In this document: positions 32,281 through 41,093 of the stretch, in pieces
Position numbering within the stretch: the first letter of the stretch is position 1
Layout: each line of letters begins with the position of its first letter
Origin: Oscillospiraceae bacterium
Lineage (GTDB): Bacteria; Bacillota; Clostridia; Oscillospirales; CAG-272
Assembly: GCA_015064415.1 (NCBI GenBank)
Contig: SVSG01000014.1
Coordinates: 1 to 52,107 of the forward strand
Direction of reading: 5' to 3'
DNA length: 52,107 bases
Notes under the pieces: generated by a model
The model's input: only the letters and a program-made list of their open reading frames with translations
The model's database searches: none
Told to the model about the DNA's origin: nothing
Program-made: the position numbers and the translations under genes

Positions 32281-33576
32281 GTGAAGGAAATGAAAGAAAA
32301 AGTATTGCATACCGAACGCTTTATCCAGTTTGGCGAGGGCGGCTTTTTGCGCGGCTTTGCGGATTGGATGATCCAGAAAATGAACGAGCAGGCAAATTTT
32401 GATGCCTCTGTCGTGGTGGTACAGCCCATCGAAAAGGGCATGTGCGATATGCTCACGGCACAGAACTGCCAGTACACGCATATCATCCGCGGCGAGGAGG
32501 GCGTGGAGATCTCGCAGATCGACGCGATCTCGCGCTGCGTGAAGCCCTACGAGGATTTTGAGGCGTATCTTGCGCTTGCCGCACAAAAGGAGCTGCGCTA
32601 CGTGATCTCGAACACCACCGAGGCGGGCATCACCTTCGTGGACACCGACAAGCTGTGCGACGCGCCCCCCTCCTCCTTCCCCGCAAAGGTCACGCTGCTC
32701 TTAAAGCGCCGCTTTGAGCTGGGTCTTGACGGGTTTGTGTTCCTGCCCTGCGAGCTGATCGACCGCAACGGCGACAACCTCAAAAAGTGCATCCTGCAAT
32801 ATGCAAAGCTCTGGAACCTTGGCGCGGAGTTTGCCGCGTGGGTGAGCGAGAAAAACGTATTCTGCAACACGCTGGTCGACCGCATCAACACGGGCTACCC
32901 CAAGGACGAGAAGATCGAGCTTGGCTACGCGGATCAGATGGTCAACACCTCCGAGTATTTCCACCTGTGGGTGATCGAGACCGACATCGACCTTGGCGCC
33001 GAGATCCCCTTCGAGAAGGCGGGGCTCAACGTGATCGTCACGCGCGACGCGCTGGAAAAATACCGCACGCGCAAGGTGCGCATCCTCAACGGCGCGCACA
33101 CCTCGATGGTGCCCTTTGCCCTGCTTAGCGGCTTTGACACCGTCAAGTCCTGCATGGATGACGAAAAGATGCGTGCGTACGTGCGCAAATGTGTATTTGA
33201 AGAGATCATTCCCACGCTGGATCTGCCCAAGGCCGAGCTTGAGGATTACGCCGAAAACGTGCTGACGCGCTTCGCCAATCCCTACATCAAGCACTATCTG
33301 TCCTCCATCGCGCTCAACTCGGTAAGCAAGTTCAAGGTGCGCGTCCTGCCCTCCATTCTGGAGTACAAAAAGCGCTACGGCACCTACCCGCAAACGCTGA
33401 TCTTCGCGTTTGCCAAGCTCCTTGCCTTCTACAAGACGGATATGACCAACGACGATCCCGCCGTGACCGAGTTTATGAAGACGCGCTCCACCGCCGACAT
33501 CCTTGCCAACGTCGCCTTCTGGGGTGAGGATCTTACCGCACTTCTGCCCGAGGTGGAAAAGTATGCGGATCAATAA
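32281..33576 (+). CDS. uxaB: tagaturonate reductase (altronate oxidoreductase)
   Basis: About 431 residues from GTG 32281, which has AAGGA 6 nt upstream; ATG 32290 is an alternative. A member of the mannitol/altronate dehydrogenase family: an N-terminal Rossmann-type region with QFGEGGFLRGFADW, then NTTEAGI, LPCELIDRNGDNLK, FCNTLVDRINTGYP, and the catalytic KVRILNGAHT (lysine and asparagine-histidine). It reduces D-tagaturonate to D-altronate with NADH, step two of galacturonate breakdown. A -10 TACAAT lies at 32233-32238 without a clear -35. The gene overlaps uxaA by 14 nt, so the two are translationally coupled. Confidence 0.93.
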   Translation: MKEMKEKVLHTERFIQFGEGGFLRGFADWMIQKMNEQANFDASVVVVQPIEKGMCDMLTAQNCQYTHIIRGEEGVEISQIDAISRCVKPYEDFEAYLALAAQKELRYVISNTTEAGITFVDTDKLCDAPPSSFPAKVTLLLKRRFELGLDGFVFLPCELIDRNGDNLKKCILQYAKLWNLGAEFAAWVSEKNVFCNTLVDRINTGYPKDEKIELGYADQMVNTSEYFHLWVIETDIDLGAEIPFEKAGLNVIVTRDALEKYRTRKVRILNGAHTSMVPFALLSGFDTVKSCMDDEKMRAYVRKCVFEEIIPTLDLPKAELEDYAENVLTRFANPYIKHYLSSIALNSVSKFKVRVLPSILEYKKRYGTYPQTLIFAFAKLLAFYKTDMTNDDPAVTEFMKTRSTADILANVAFWGEDLTALLPEVEKYADQ

Positions 33577-34933
33577 GCTGGATAACGTCGAGGTCAACCT
33601 CGAGGACGGTCACAAATACGCCCTTCGCGACATTAAAAAGGGCGAAAACATCATCAAATACGGCAACCCCATCGGGCACGCGACCGCCGACATCAAGGAG
33701 GGCGAGCACGTGCACACGCACAACGTGGCAACCAATCTTTCCGACAATCTCACCTACACGTATACCGAAAAAAGTGTCGATTTCTCCACCCGTCAGGGCA
33801 CTAAAACCTTTATGGGCTATTTAAGAGAGAACGGCGAGGTCGGTGTGCGCAACGAGGTGTGGATCGTCAACACCGTGGGCTGTGTCAACAAAATTTCCGA
33901 GCGTCTGGCGGCGCTCACGGGCGCGTTCGCGTTCCCGCACCCCTTCGGCTGCTCGCAAATGGGCGGCGACCAGGAGCTGACGCAAAAGATCCTGCGCGGA
34001 CTGGTGAACCACCCCAACGCCGCAGGCGTTCTGGTGCTCGGCCTTGGCTGTGAGAACAACAATATCGAGGTCTTCAAGGGCGTTTTGGGCGAATATGACC
34101 CCAAACGGGTCAAGTTTTTGAACTGTCAGGACGTGGAGGACGAGATCGAGGCAGGTATCACGCTCATCCGTGAGCTGCAAGCTTACGCCGCCACGTTCCG
34201 GCGCGTGGAGCTTCCGCTTTCCCGCTTGCGCGTGGGGCTCAAGTGCGGCGGCAGTGACGGGTACAGCGGCATCACCGCCAATCCCCTTGTCGGGCGCTTT
34301 TGCGATGCCCTGATCGCCGAGGGCGGCAGCTGTGTGCTCACGGAGGTCCCCGAAATGTTCGGTGCCGAGCACCTTCTGATGGAGCGTTGCATCAATCGCG
34401 AGGTCTTTGAAAAGACCGTATCCCTTGTCAACGATTTCAAGGATTATTACAAGCGCCACGGTCAGGTGGTGTACGAAAACCCCTCCCCCGGAAACAAAAA
34501 GGGCGGCATCACCACGCTGGAGGAAAAATCGCTCGGCTGTGTGCAAAAGGGCGGCTCCGCCCCCGTGGTCGATGTGCTGAAATACGGCCAGACGGTATCG
34601 AAAAACGGGCTTTCCCTTCTGGACGGCCCCGGTAACGACATCGTGGCCATCACCAACCTCACCGCCGCAGGGGCACACCTGATTTTGTTCACCACGGGGC
34701 GCGGCACACCGCTCGGGGCCCCCGTCCCCACCGTGAAGGTCGCCACGAACGCCAATTTGGCGAAAAACAAGCATACGTGGATCGATTTTGACGCCTCTCC
34801 CGTCCTTTCGGGCGAGGATATCGACGAGGATTTCTTCCAATTTGTCACCGAGGTCGCCTCGGGCAAGGAAACCAAAAACGAGACCTTTGGCTACCGCGAA
34901 ATTTCGATTTTCAAGGACGGCGTCACGCTGTAA
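33563..34933 (+). CDS. uxaA: altronate dehydratase
   Basis: 456 residues, UxaA/GarD family, which dehydrates D-altronate to 2-keto-3-deoxygluconate. An N-terminal SAF domain (about 1-75: YALRDIKKGENIIKYGNPIGHATADIKEGEHVHTHN) is followed by the catalytic region with GYLRENGEVGVRNEVWIVNTVGCVN, HPFGCSQMGGD, LGLGCENNN and LKCGGSDGYSGITANP, whose cysteines and histidines bind the iron cofactor. The start at 33563 lies inside the end of uxaB. Length and motif order match complete UxaA, both halves fused. Confidence 0.95.
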   Translation: MRINKLDNVEVNLEDGHKYALRDIKKGENIIKYGNPIGHATADIKEGEHVHTHNVATNLSDNLTYTYTEKSVDFSTRQGTKTFMGYLRENGEVGVRNEVWIVNTVGCVNKISERLAALTGAFAFPHPFGCSQMGGDQELTQKILRGLVNHPNAAGVLVLGLGCENNNIEVFKGVLGEYDPKRVKFLNCQDVEDEIEAGITLIRELQAYAATFRRVELPLSRLRVGLKCGGSDGYSGITANPLVGRFCDALIAEGGSCVLTEVPEMFGAEHLLMERCINREVFEKTVSLVNDFKDYYKRHGQVVYENPSPGNKKGGITTLEEKSLGCVQKGGSAPVVDVLKYGQTVSKNGLSLLDGPGNDIVAITNLTAAGAHLILFTTGRGTPLGAPVPTVKVATNANLAKNKHTWIDFDASPVLSGEDIDEDFFQFVTEVASGKETKNETFGYREISIFKDGVTL

Positions 34934-34948
34934 AAAAGGAGCAGAATT

Positions 34949-36319
34949 ATGAAAACCATCATTCATGACGATTTTTTGTTGCAAAACCAGACGGCAAAGC
35001 ATCTGTATCACACCTACGCCAAGGATCTGCCGATCATCGACTATCATTGCCACCTCAATCCCGCTTGGATCGCAGAGGATCACCGCTTTTGTGACCTTGG
35101 CGAGCTGCTGCTTGCGGGCGACCACTACAAGTGGCGCGCCATGCGCTCCTTTGGCATTGAGGAGGAGTGTGTTACGGGCAACGCCTCCTGGCGCGAAAAA
35201 TTCCGCGCGTTTGCCAAAACGCTGACCTATTGCATCGGCAATCCCCTTTACCATTGGACGCATCTGGAGCTGAAGCGCTACTTCGACATTGATGAGGCGC
35301 TGACCGAAAAGAACGCGGACGAGATTTTTGACAAGTGCTCCGCGCTCCTTGCCACCGAGGGGTACTCCGCCAAGGGCCTCATTGCACGCTCAGGCGTGGA
35401 GGTCGTTTGCACCACCGACGATCCGATCGACACGCTGGAGCATCACAAAGCGATCCGCGAAAGCGGCTTTGCCACCAAGGTGCTGCCCACCTATCGTCCC
35501 GACAAGGCGGTGAACATCCACAAGGACACCTTCCTTCCTTATATCAAGCAGACCGGCGTGAAGTCCTATGCTGAGCTCAAGAGCTGGCTTGCCGCGGCGA
35601 TCGACCGCTTCCACGAGAACGGCTGTCGCCTTTCCGACCACGGCCTTGACTTCATCCCCTTTGGCGTGGGCGATGCCACCGCCGTTTTTGACAAGGTGAT
35701 GGCAGGCGGTGTGGCCACGATGGAGGAAACGCAAATCTATATGACCGACCTGCTTTGCTTCTTCGCGCGTGAGTATCACAAGCGCGACTGGTGCATGCAG
35801 ATCCACGTGGGCGCCATCCGCAACAACAGCACGCGTATGTATCGCGCTCTTGGCCCCGACACGGGCTTTGACAGCATTGTGGAGACCAATCTGGCGGAAA
35901 ATCTTGCCCGCTTGATGGACGCGTGGGATATTGATGATACGATGCCCAAGACCATTCTTTATTCGCTTAACCCCAAGGACAACTACGTGCTGGCCACGCT
36001 GATGGGCTGCTTCCAGAAAGCCCCCCACCGCTCCAAGATCCAGCTCGGCTCCGGCTGGTGGTTCAACGATCAGAAGGACGGCATGGAGGCACAGCTTTGC
36101 GCCCTTGGCAACCTCGGCGTGCTGGGCGCCTTCGTGGGGATGCTGACCGACTCGCGCAGCTTTGTGTCCTATCCCCGTCACGAGTATTTCCGCCGCATCC
36201 TTTGCAACCTGATCGGCACGTGGGTCGAGGAGGGGCAGTACCCGAATGACGAGGAGGCCCTCTCGGCCATCATCCGCGGCATCTGCTACTACAACGCGAA
36301 GGACTATTTCAAATTCTGA
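34949..36319 (+). CDS. uxaC: glucuronate/galacturonate isomerase
   Basis: 456 residues, start after AAAAAGGAGCAGAATT. Amidohydrolase-superfamily uronate isomerase converts D-galacturonate to D-tagaturonate and D-glucuronate to D-fructuronate. The signature YHCHLNP (metal-binding HxH) lies at 33-39, followed by WRAMRSFG, LIARSGVEVVCTTDDP around 148-163, MQIHVGAIRNN near 286, and FVSYPRHEYFRR near the C-terminus. Last gene of the uxaB-uxaA-uxaC operon, with a terminator after it. The kinase and aldolase for 2-keto-3-deoxygluconate, and fructuronate reductase, are not in the window. Confidence 0.96.
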   Translation: MKTIIHDDFLLQNQTAKHLYHTYAKDLPIIDYHCHLNPAWIAEDHRFCDLGELLLAGDHYKWRAMRSFGIEEECVTGNASWREKFRAFAKTLTYCIGNPLYHWTHLELKRYFDIDEALTEKNADEIFDKCSALLATEGYSAKGLIARSGVEVVCTTDDPIDTLEHHKAIRESGFATKVLPTYRPDKAVNIHKDTFLPYIKQTGVKSYAELKSWLAAAIDRFHENGCRLSDHGLDFIPFGVGDATAVFDKVMAGGVATMEETQIYMTDLLCFFAREYHKRDWCMQIHVGAIRNNSTRMYRALGPDTGFDSIVETNLAENLARLMDAWDIDDTMPKTILYSLNPKDNYVLATLMGCFQKAPHRSKIQLGSGWWFNDQKDGMEAQLCALGNLGVLGAFVGMLTDSRSFVSYPRHEYFRRILCNLIGTWVEEGQYPNDEEALSAIIRGICYYNAKDYFKF

Positions 36320-36327
36320 TAAGCTTT

Positions 36328-36367
36328 GCCGCGCAAGCGTAAGTTTTCCTTGCGCTTGCGCGGCTTT
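36328..36367 (+). terminator. intrinsic terminator after uxaC
   Basis: A 16-nt arm GCCGCGCAAGCGTAAG pairs with CTTGCGCTTGCGCGGC, followed by TTTT. Confidence 0.9.
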
Positions 36368-36391
36368 TGTCAGCAAAAAAGGAGAACGTAT

Positions 36392-38374
36392 ATGCGAATT
36401 TTAGCAAAAAACAGTTCCGCATGTCGCCAATACGCCGCCGAGGAGCTGCAAAAATATATAAGAAAAATTTCAAACTGTGACCTCCTGCCCGAGATCGAAT
36501 ACGTGGAGGAATTGCCGACCGAGATCCCCGAGGACGCCATCGTGCTGGGGCTTTTGTCCGAGCTCACCTTGGATGAAAGCGACTTGTTTGATCCGTTTAT
36601 GGAGGATATTCTGGACGTGCGCGTGGAGAACGCCCGCGGCATCATCGCGGGCAGTAACGAGCGCAGCATTCTTGCCGCCGTGTATCAGTACTGCAAGTCG
36701 GCGGGCTGTCGCTTCCTGCGCCCCGGCACGGACGGCGAGTATATCCCCTATTGCGATCTGACGTCGCACAAGTGCCACTACCGCAAGAAGGCGGATCACC
36801 CCTTCCGCGGTGAGTGCTGTGAGGGCGCGATCAGCTATGAGCATATGCGCGACACCGTGTACTGGATGCCCAAGGTCGGGATGAATATGTATATGATCGA
36901 GGGGCTTGTTCCCTACTCCTATATGAACCGCTGGTACGCACACAAGGCCAACCGCGCGCTGACGGGCAAGGACATCGAATACGATGCGCTGGAGCCGCTG
37001 ATCGATCAGCTGGAAGAGGACATCGTCAAGACGGGCATTCAGCTCCACACCATCGGACACGGGTGGATGTTTGAAAACCTCGGCATCCATCACGAGCTTT
37101 ACGCGCGCGAGCAGGAGATCTTTGACGCGCTGCCCGAGGAGAAGAAGAATTATATCGCCATGGTGAACGGCAAGCGCGACATTTTTGCCAAATCCACCTT
37201 TTTCACACATTTTTGCTACTCCAACCCGGATGCGCGAAAGTCGCTTGTCGATTTTTGCGTGGATTACGTCACGAAAAAACCGTGGGTGGACTATCTGCAC
37301 GTGTGGCTGGCGGATTACATTAACAACAACTGCGAGTGCGAGAACTGCGTGAAGATGCACCCCTCCGACTGGTACGTGACACTGCTCAACGAGATCGACG
37401 CGGCGCTGGAGGCGATAAACGCCAAGACCCGCCTTGTCTTCATTATGTATAATGACACCGTCCGCCCGCCCGAAAAGTGCAAGCTGAACAATCCCGAACG
37501 CTTCGTACTGCTTGCCGCCATCGGTCAGCACTACGAGACTGGCTACCTCAACGAAGCATACACGGGCGAGATCCCGCCCTATGTGCGCAACCAAAATGTC
37601 ACACCGCAAAACGCGTTGCGCCTGCACTGGCACCGCGAGTGGAAAAAGCTTTGCGGCGGCGTCCCCTCCATCATTTTCGAGTACCGCTTCTACACCGATC
37701 AGTATTGCGACCCCGGTCATATGCGCATCGCGCGCGAAACGCACCGCGATATGAAGGGGCTGGAGAACGTCAGCTTTCAGGGGTGTATGAGCGACCAGAC
37801 ACACCGTATGTACCTGCCGACCTCCCTGCCGATGCTTTTGATGGGGGAGACGTTGTTTGACAAAAATCTCGATTTCGAGGCATACGTATGCGATTATTTC
37901 ACCGCCGCCTTTGGCGAGGACGGCGCTCGCGTGCGCGAATATCTGGAAAAGGTATCGCAGTATTTCTGCCCCGCCAACCTGCGCGGCTCCGCCAAGAACG
38001 CGGTGGAGGACACGGGCATCAACAGCCGCGAGAACAAGGCCCCCATCCACAACAACCCCTACGTGGCAGAACAGCTTGCAAAGCTCCCCGCGCTTCTGGA
38101 GGAGTTTGCCCCCGTGATCCGTCACGGCATGAGCGACACGGATCCCGCAAGACGCCAATCCTTTGTCTATCTGCACTATCACGCCGAGATCTGCCGCCAT
38201 CTGGCGAAGATCTATCACCTTGCTGCCCTTGGACAGCTGGAAGAGGCGCAGGCGGCGCTGGATCCCCTGGAGCGCTATCTTTCAGGGATCGAGCCGCAGG
38301 TGCACGAGGCCTTTGATCTGTTCTTGTTCGACCGCTTTGTGCGCGGCACACTGCGCCTGAAATCCATCAAATAA
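36392..38374 (+). CDS. DUF4838 / GH67-like carbohydrate-active protein, cytoplasmic
   Basis: 660 residues, start after AAAAAGGAGAACGTAT, no signal peptide. The N-terminal 130 residues match the small alpha/beta domain that precedes the barrel in GH67/GH20-type enzymes: YAAEELQKYIRKIS, AIVLGL, and ARGIIAGSNERSILAAVYQYCKSAGCRFLRPG. The following barrel contains YVTKKPWVDYLHVWLADYINNNCECENCVKMHPSDWYV, with a CxC-x2-C cluster typical of DUF4838 proteins. Next to the uronate operon and without export, it likely cleaves uronic-acid-containing oligosaccharides such as alpha-glucuronides. Catalytic acids cannot be assigned by eye; activity is inferred. Confidence 0.75.
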   Translation: MRILAKNSSACRQYAAEELQKYIRKISNCDLLPEIEYVEELPTEIPEDAIVLGLLSELTLDESDLFDPFMEDILDVRVENARGIIAGSNERSILAAVYQYCKSAGCRFLRPGTDGEYIPYCDLTSHKCHYRKKADHPFRGECCEGAISYEHMRDTVYWMPKVGMNMYMIEGLVPYSYMNRWYAHKANRALTGKDIEYDALEPLIDQLEEDIVKTGIQLHTIGHGWMFENLGIHHELYAREQEIFDALPEEKKNYIAMVNGKRDIFAKSTFFTHFCYSNPDARKSLVDFCVDYVTKKPWVDYLHVWLADYINNNCECENCVKMHPSDWYVTLLNEIDAALEAINAKTRLVFIMYNDTVRPPEKCKLNNPERFVLLAAIGQHYETGYLNEAYTGEIPPYVRNQNVTPQNALRLHWHREWKKLCGGVPSIIFEYRFYTDQYCDPGHMRIARETHRDMKGLENVSFQGCMSDQTHRMYLPTSLPMLLMGETLFDKNLDFEAYVCDYFTAAFGEDGARVREYLEKVSQYFCPANLRGSAKNAVEDTGINSRENKAPIHNNPYVAEQLAKLPALLEEFAPVIRHGMSDTDPARRQSFVYLHYHAEICRHLAKIYHLAALGQLEEAQAALDPLERYLSGIEPQVHEAFDLFLFDRFVRGTLRLKSIK

Positions 38375-38383
38375 GGAGTCCTT

Positions 38384-39475
38384 ATGAGAGCACTGTTTTT
38401 GGGGGATCTTTGCCCCACCGCAGATAACGCGCATTTGTTTGTGCAGGGTGATATTGACACGCTTTTTTGTGATACGTCCACGCTTTTTGCGCGCAATGAC
38501 ATGGCGATGGTCAACCTGGAATGCGCCCTTACCGAAAGCGAAGCACCCATCGAAAAGATCGGCCCCGCCCTCAAGGCCCCGCCCGCCGCGGCCAAGGTGA
38601 TGCGCCGCGTGGGCATCACGCATTGCTCGCTTGCCAACAACCATTTCTTTGATTTCGGTAAGAAGGGTGCCGCCGACACAAGGGCGGCATTGGATGCCGC
38701 AGGCATCGGCTATACGGGCTTTGGTGAGAACGTGGAGGACAGCCGCCGCAACCTTGTGATCGAGCAGAACGGCACGCGCCTTTGCGTGATCGCCGTGTGC
38801 GAGCACGAGTATTCCTACGCCCTTGCGGATCGCGCGGGGTGTCGCCCCTTCGACCCCTTCCGCACGCCGCTTGACGTGCGCGCCGCCAAGGAGAAATATG
38901 ACCGCGTGGTGGTGCTGTACCACGGCGGCAAGGAGCAATGTGAGTACCCCTCTCCCCGCCTGTATGACGCCTGCCACGCGATGGCGGAAAGCGGTGCAGA
39001 CCTCATTTTGTGCCAGCACAGCCATTGCATCGGCTGTTACGAGCAGTATGCGGGCTGTCACATCCTTTACGGGCAGGGTAACTTCCATTTTGCCAAATTT
39101 GCCTATGCCGAAACGCCCGGCTGGAACGATTGCCTTGCCGTGGAGTACGACACCGCAACGAACAACGTGTACTTCACCCCCATCACCGCCGTGGGCGACG
39201 GCGGCATGCGCCTTTGCACAAAGGAGGAGGCCAACGCTCTGCTTGCCGCGTTTGCCGCGCGCAACGCCAAGCTGGCTGACGGCACGTGGAAAGAGGGCTG
39301 GCGTGACTTTTGCGAGAGCATGCGCGACGTTTACACCCGCGCGGTGGCGCTTGCCTGCACGCCCGATTGCGAGCAAAAGCGCATTGAAAAGTTCGCGCAC
39401 TATCTGGACTGTGAGGCGCACACCGACGTGTGGCGCGAGCTGTTCCAAACAAACAACCACCGCAATGAAAAGTAA
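38384..39475 (+). CDS. CapA-family metallophosphoesterase-like protein
   Basis: 363 residues, 9 nt after the preceding gene with AAGGAGTCCTT. The PgsA/CapA fold shows as LFLGDLCPTADN at the start, MAMVNLECALTES (N-x-E motif), CSLANNHFFDFG near 85-96, VVVLYHGGKE, LILCQHSHCIGC, and ILYGQGNFHF near 225. These are the metal-binding motifs of calcineurin-like CapA proteins. Classical CapA is tied to poly-gamma-glutamate capsule, but there is no signal peptide and no capBC here, so it more likely acts in the cytoplasm with its operon partner. The substrate is unknown. Confidence 0.88.
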   Translation: MRALFLGDLCPTADNAHLFVQGDIDTLFCDTSTLFARNDMAMVNLECALTESEAPIEKIGPALKAPPAAAKVMRRVGITHCSLANNHFFDFGKKGAADTRAALDAAGIGYTGFGENVEDSRRNLVIEQNGTRLCVIAVCEHEYSYALADRAGCRPFDPFRTPLDVRAAKEKYDRVVVLYHGGKEQCEYPSPRLYDACHAMAESGADLILCQHSHCIGCYEQYAGCHILYGQGNFHFAKFAYAETPGWNDCLAVEYDTATNNVYFTPITAVGDGGMRLCTKEEANALLAAFAARNAKLADGTWKEGWRDFCESMRDVYTRAVALACTPDCEQKRIEKFAHYLDCEAHTDVWRELFQTNNHRNEK

Positions 39476-39577
39476 GGAAAAGCGACGTAGGGAAACTTTT
39501 GCGCGGTTGCCGAAGGCATACCGACGTGCTCGCCTCAAGGCGAGGACAACAAAAGTCCCCCTTCAAAAACCTTAGGT

Positions 39578-39615
39578 CATAAAAAGGATGCGCAACATCG
39601 CGCATCCTTTTTATG
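39578..39615 (+). terminator. intrinsic terminator after the CapA-like gene
   Basis: CATAAAAAGGATGCG pairs with CGCATCCTTTTTATG around a short loop. Confidence 0.85.
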
Positions 39616-39674
39616 ATTTTCTCACGGCTCGCGCACTTTGCCCGCACCGTTTTTTGATCAAAAGGTTTTGGGAG

Positions 39675-39713
39675 GGGGTGCGGGGGAGGCCTTTTGCTAA
39701 AAGGGCTCCCCCG
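39675..39713. repeat. G-rich hairpin, repeated terminator-like element
   Basis: TGCGGGGGAGGCCTTTTGCTAAAAGGGCTCCCCCGCA forms a long imperfect hairpin. It resembles the elements at 14377-14405 and 46398-46430. No gene is seen in 39476-39785. Confidence 0.7.
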
Positions 39714-39730
39714 CATATCTTTCAGACTCA

Positions 39731-39777
39731 AAACAGCCGTACGTGTCTGCAAAACGCAGATACGTACGGCTGTTTTT
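39731..39777. terminator. bidirectional terminator before the CNNM gene pair 3' end
   Basis: AAACAGCCGTACGTGTCTGC pairs with GCAGATACGTACGGCTGTTT around AAAAC, with A- and T-runs on both sides. Confidence 0.9.
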
Positions 39778-39785
39778 ATGTAAGA

Positions 39786-41093
39786 TCAGTCCTCGATCTC
39801 GTCCTCGTCCTTTTCCACGGGGGTGACCAGCACCGTCAATTTGGTGATGCTTTCCTCCTCCATTTCGGAAACGACGATAAAGAGATTTTCATAATGGAAG
39901 CTGTCGCCCACGTGGGGGTTTGCCTCCAGCATCTGGACGGCCCAGCCGCCCATGGTGGTATACTCACAGCTGAAGTCCTCGGGGCACTCGAACTCGATCT
40001 CATCGAAGCAATCCTCAATGTTCATCTTGCCCGTGACCTCGTAGGTGTTCTCGCCCGTGGGCACACACTCGTATACGATCACGTCGGTGTCATCCCAGAT
40101 CTCACCGACCAGCTGCTCCAGAATATCCTCCATCGATACCACGCCAAGCGTGCCGCCGAACTCGTCAATGACGATGGCAAGATGCACCTTTTGCTCACGC
40201 ATACGCGCCATGGCGGCGGGGAGCTTCATGGTCTTGTGCAGCTTGCAGGGCTTGATCAGCAGCGAGCGGATGTCGGGCGCGGGATCATCGATCGCGGTCT
40301 TGTAGTAGCGGTTCAGCGACAGAATGCCGATGATGTTGTCAATGCTTTCCTCGTACACGGGCAAGCGCGAATACTGCGCCTTGTCCGAGATCAGCGCGCG
40401 CAGCTCGCTCTCCTCGGCGTCGATGTCCAAGGCAGTCACGTTCACACGCGGCGTCATGATCTTTTCAATGGTAGTGGCGTCAAATTCCAGGGCGGATTGC
40501 AAAAGCTCGCTTTGCTCCTCGTCGATGACGCCCTCCTCCTCAACCGTTTCGATGATGGAGGAAAGCTCCTCCTCGGTCACGGTGGGCTCGCCCTCGACGC
40601 GGTCCTTACCCCAAAGCTTGCGCAAAAGGAACAAAAGGATCATCACGATCGCCACGATCGGCGAGAGCAAAAGGGTCAGGATGCGGGTGGGCACGGCGAT
40701 CCAACGCACCACGCTGTCTGCGTGCTGCTTAGAGAGATTCTTGGGCACGATCTCGCCGCAAATAAGGATCACGATGGTCACCACAATGGTTGCCACGGTG
40801 GATGCCACACCCACGTTGCCCGGGAACAGATCCATCACAATGAGGGTCGTACAGGTGGAAACGGCGATATTGGCCAGGTTGTTACCGATCAGAATGGCGG
40901 AAAGCGCTGTGGTGAAGCTTTCGCTGATGCGGTACGCAAGCTTCGCGGTCTTGGAGCCCTCGTCCGCGGCGCGGCGCAGTCGCATCTTGTTCGAGGTGTT
41001 GAACGCGATCTCAGAAGCGGAAAAATAAGCGGAAAGGCAGACCATGACGAAAATAACGGCATACGCCCACCACATTTTTATAAAGTGTTCCAT
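39786..41093 (-). CDS. CNNM/CorC-HlyC family membrane protein with CBS pair (paralogue 2)
   Basis: 435 residues. An N-terminal DUF21/CNNM membrane domain (about 1-190) contains CLSAYFSASEIAFNTSNKMRLRR and GEIVPKNLSKQ, hallmarks of the family. It is followed by an acidic linker EEEGVIDEEQSELLQSALEF, a CBS pair (about 210-335, with VIDEFGGTLGVVSMEDILEQLVGEIWDD) and a C-terminal CorC_HlyC domain. Such proteins mediate Mg or Co efflux or related ion transport in response to nucleotide binding by the CBS domains. The start codon overlaps the stop of its paralogue (TAATG), so they are coexpressed and may form a heterodimer. Confidence 0.93.
   Translation of the reverse strand: MEHFIKMWWAYAVIFVMVCLSAYFSASEIAFNTSNKMRLRRAADEGSKTAKLAYRISESFTTALSAILIGNNLANIAVSTCTTLIVMDLFPGNVGVASTVATIVVTIVILICGEIVPKNLSKQHADSVVRWIAVPTRILTLLLSPIVAIVMILLFLLRKLWGKDRVEGEPTVTEEELSSIIETVEEEGVIDEEQSELLQSALEFDATTIEKIMTPRVNVTALDIDAEESELRALISDKAQYSRLPVYEESIDNIIGILSLNRYYKTAIDDPAPDIRSLLIKPCKLHKTMKLPAAMARMREQKVHLAIVIDEFGGTLGVVSMEDILEQLVGEIWDDTDVIVYECVPTGENTYEVTGKMNIEDCFDEIEFECPEDFSCEYTTMGGWAVQMLEANPHVGDSFHYENLFIVVSEMEEESITKLTVLVTPVEKDEDEIED

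Noticed and set aside
38384-39475. Capsule (poly-gamma-glutamate) synthesis operon
   Set aside because: Only a CapA-like protein is present, with no capB, capC or capD neighbours and no export signal.
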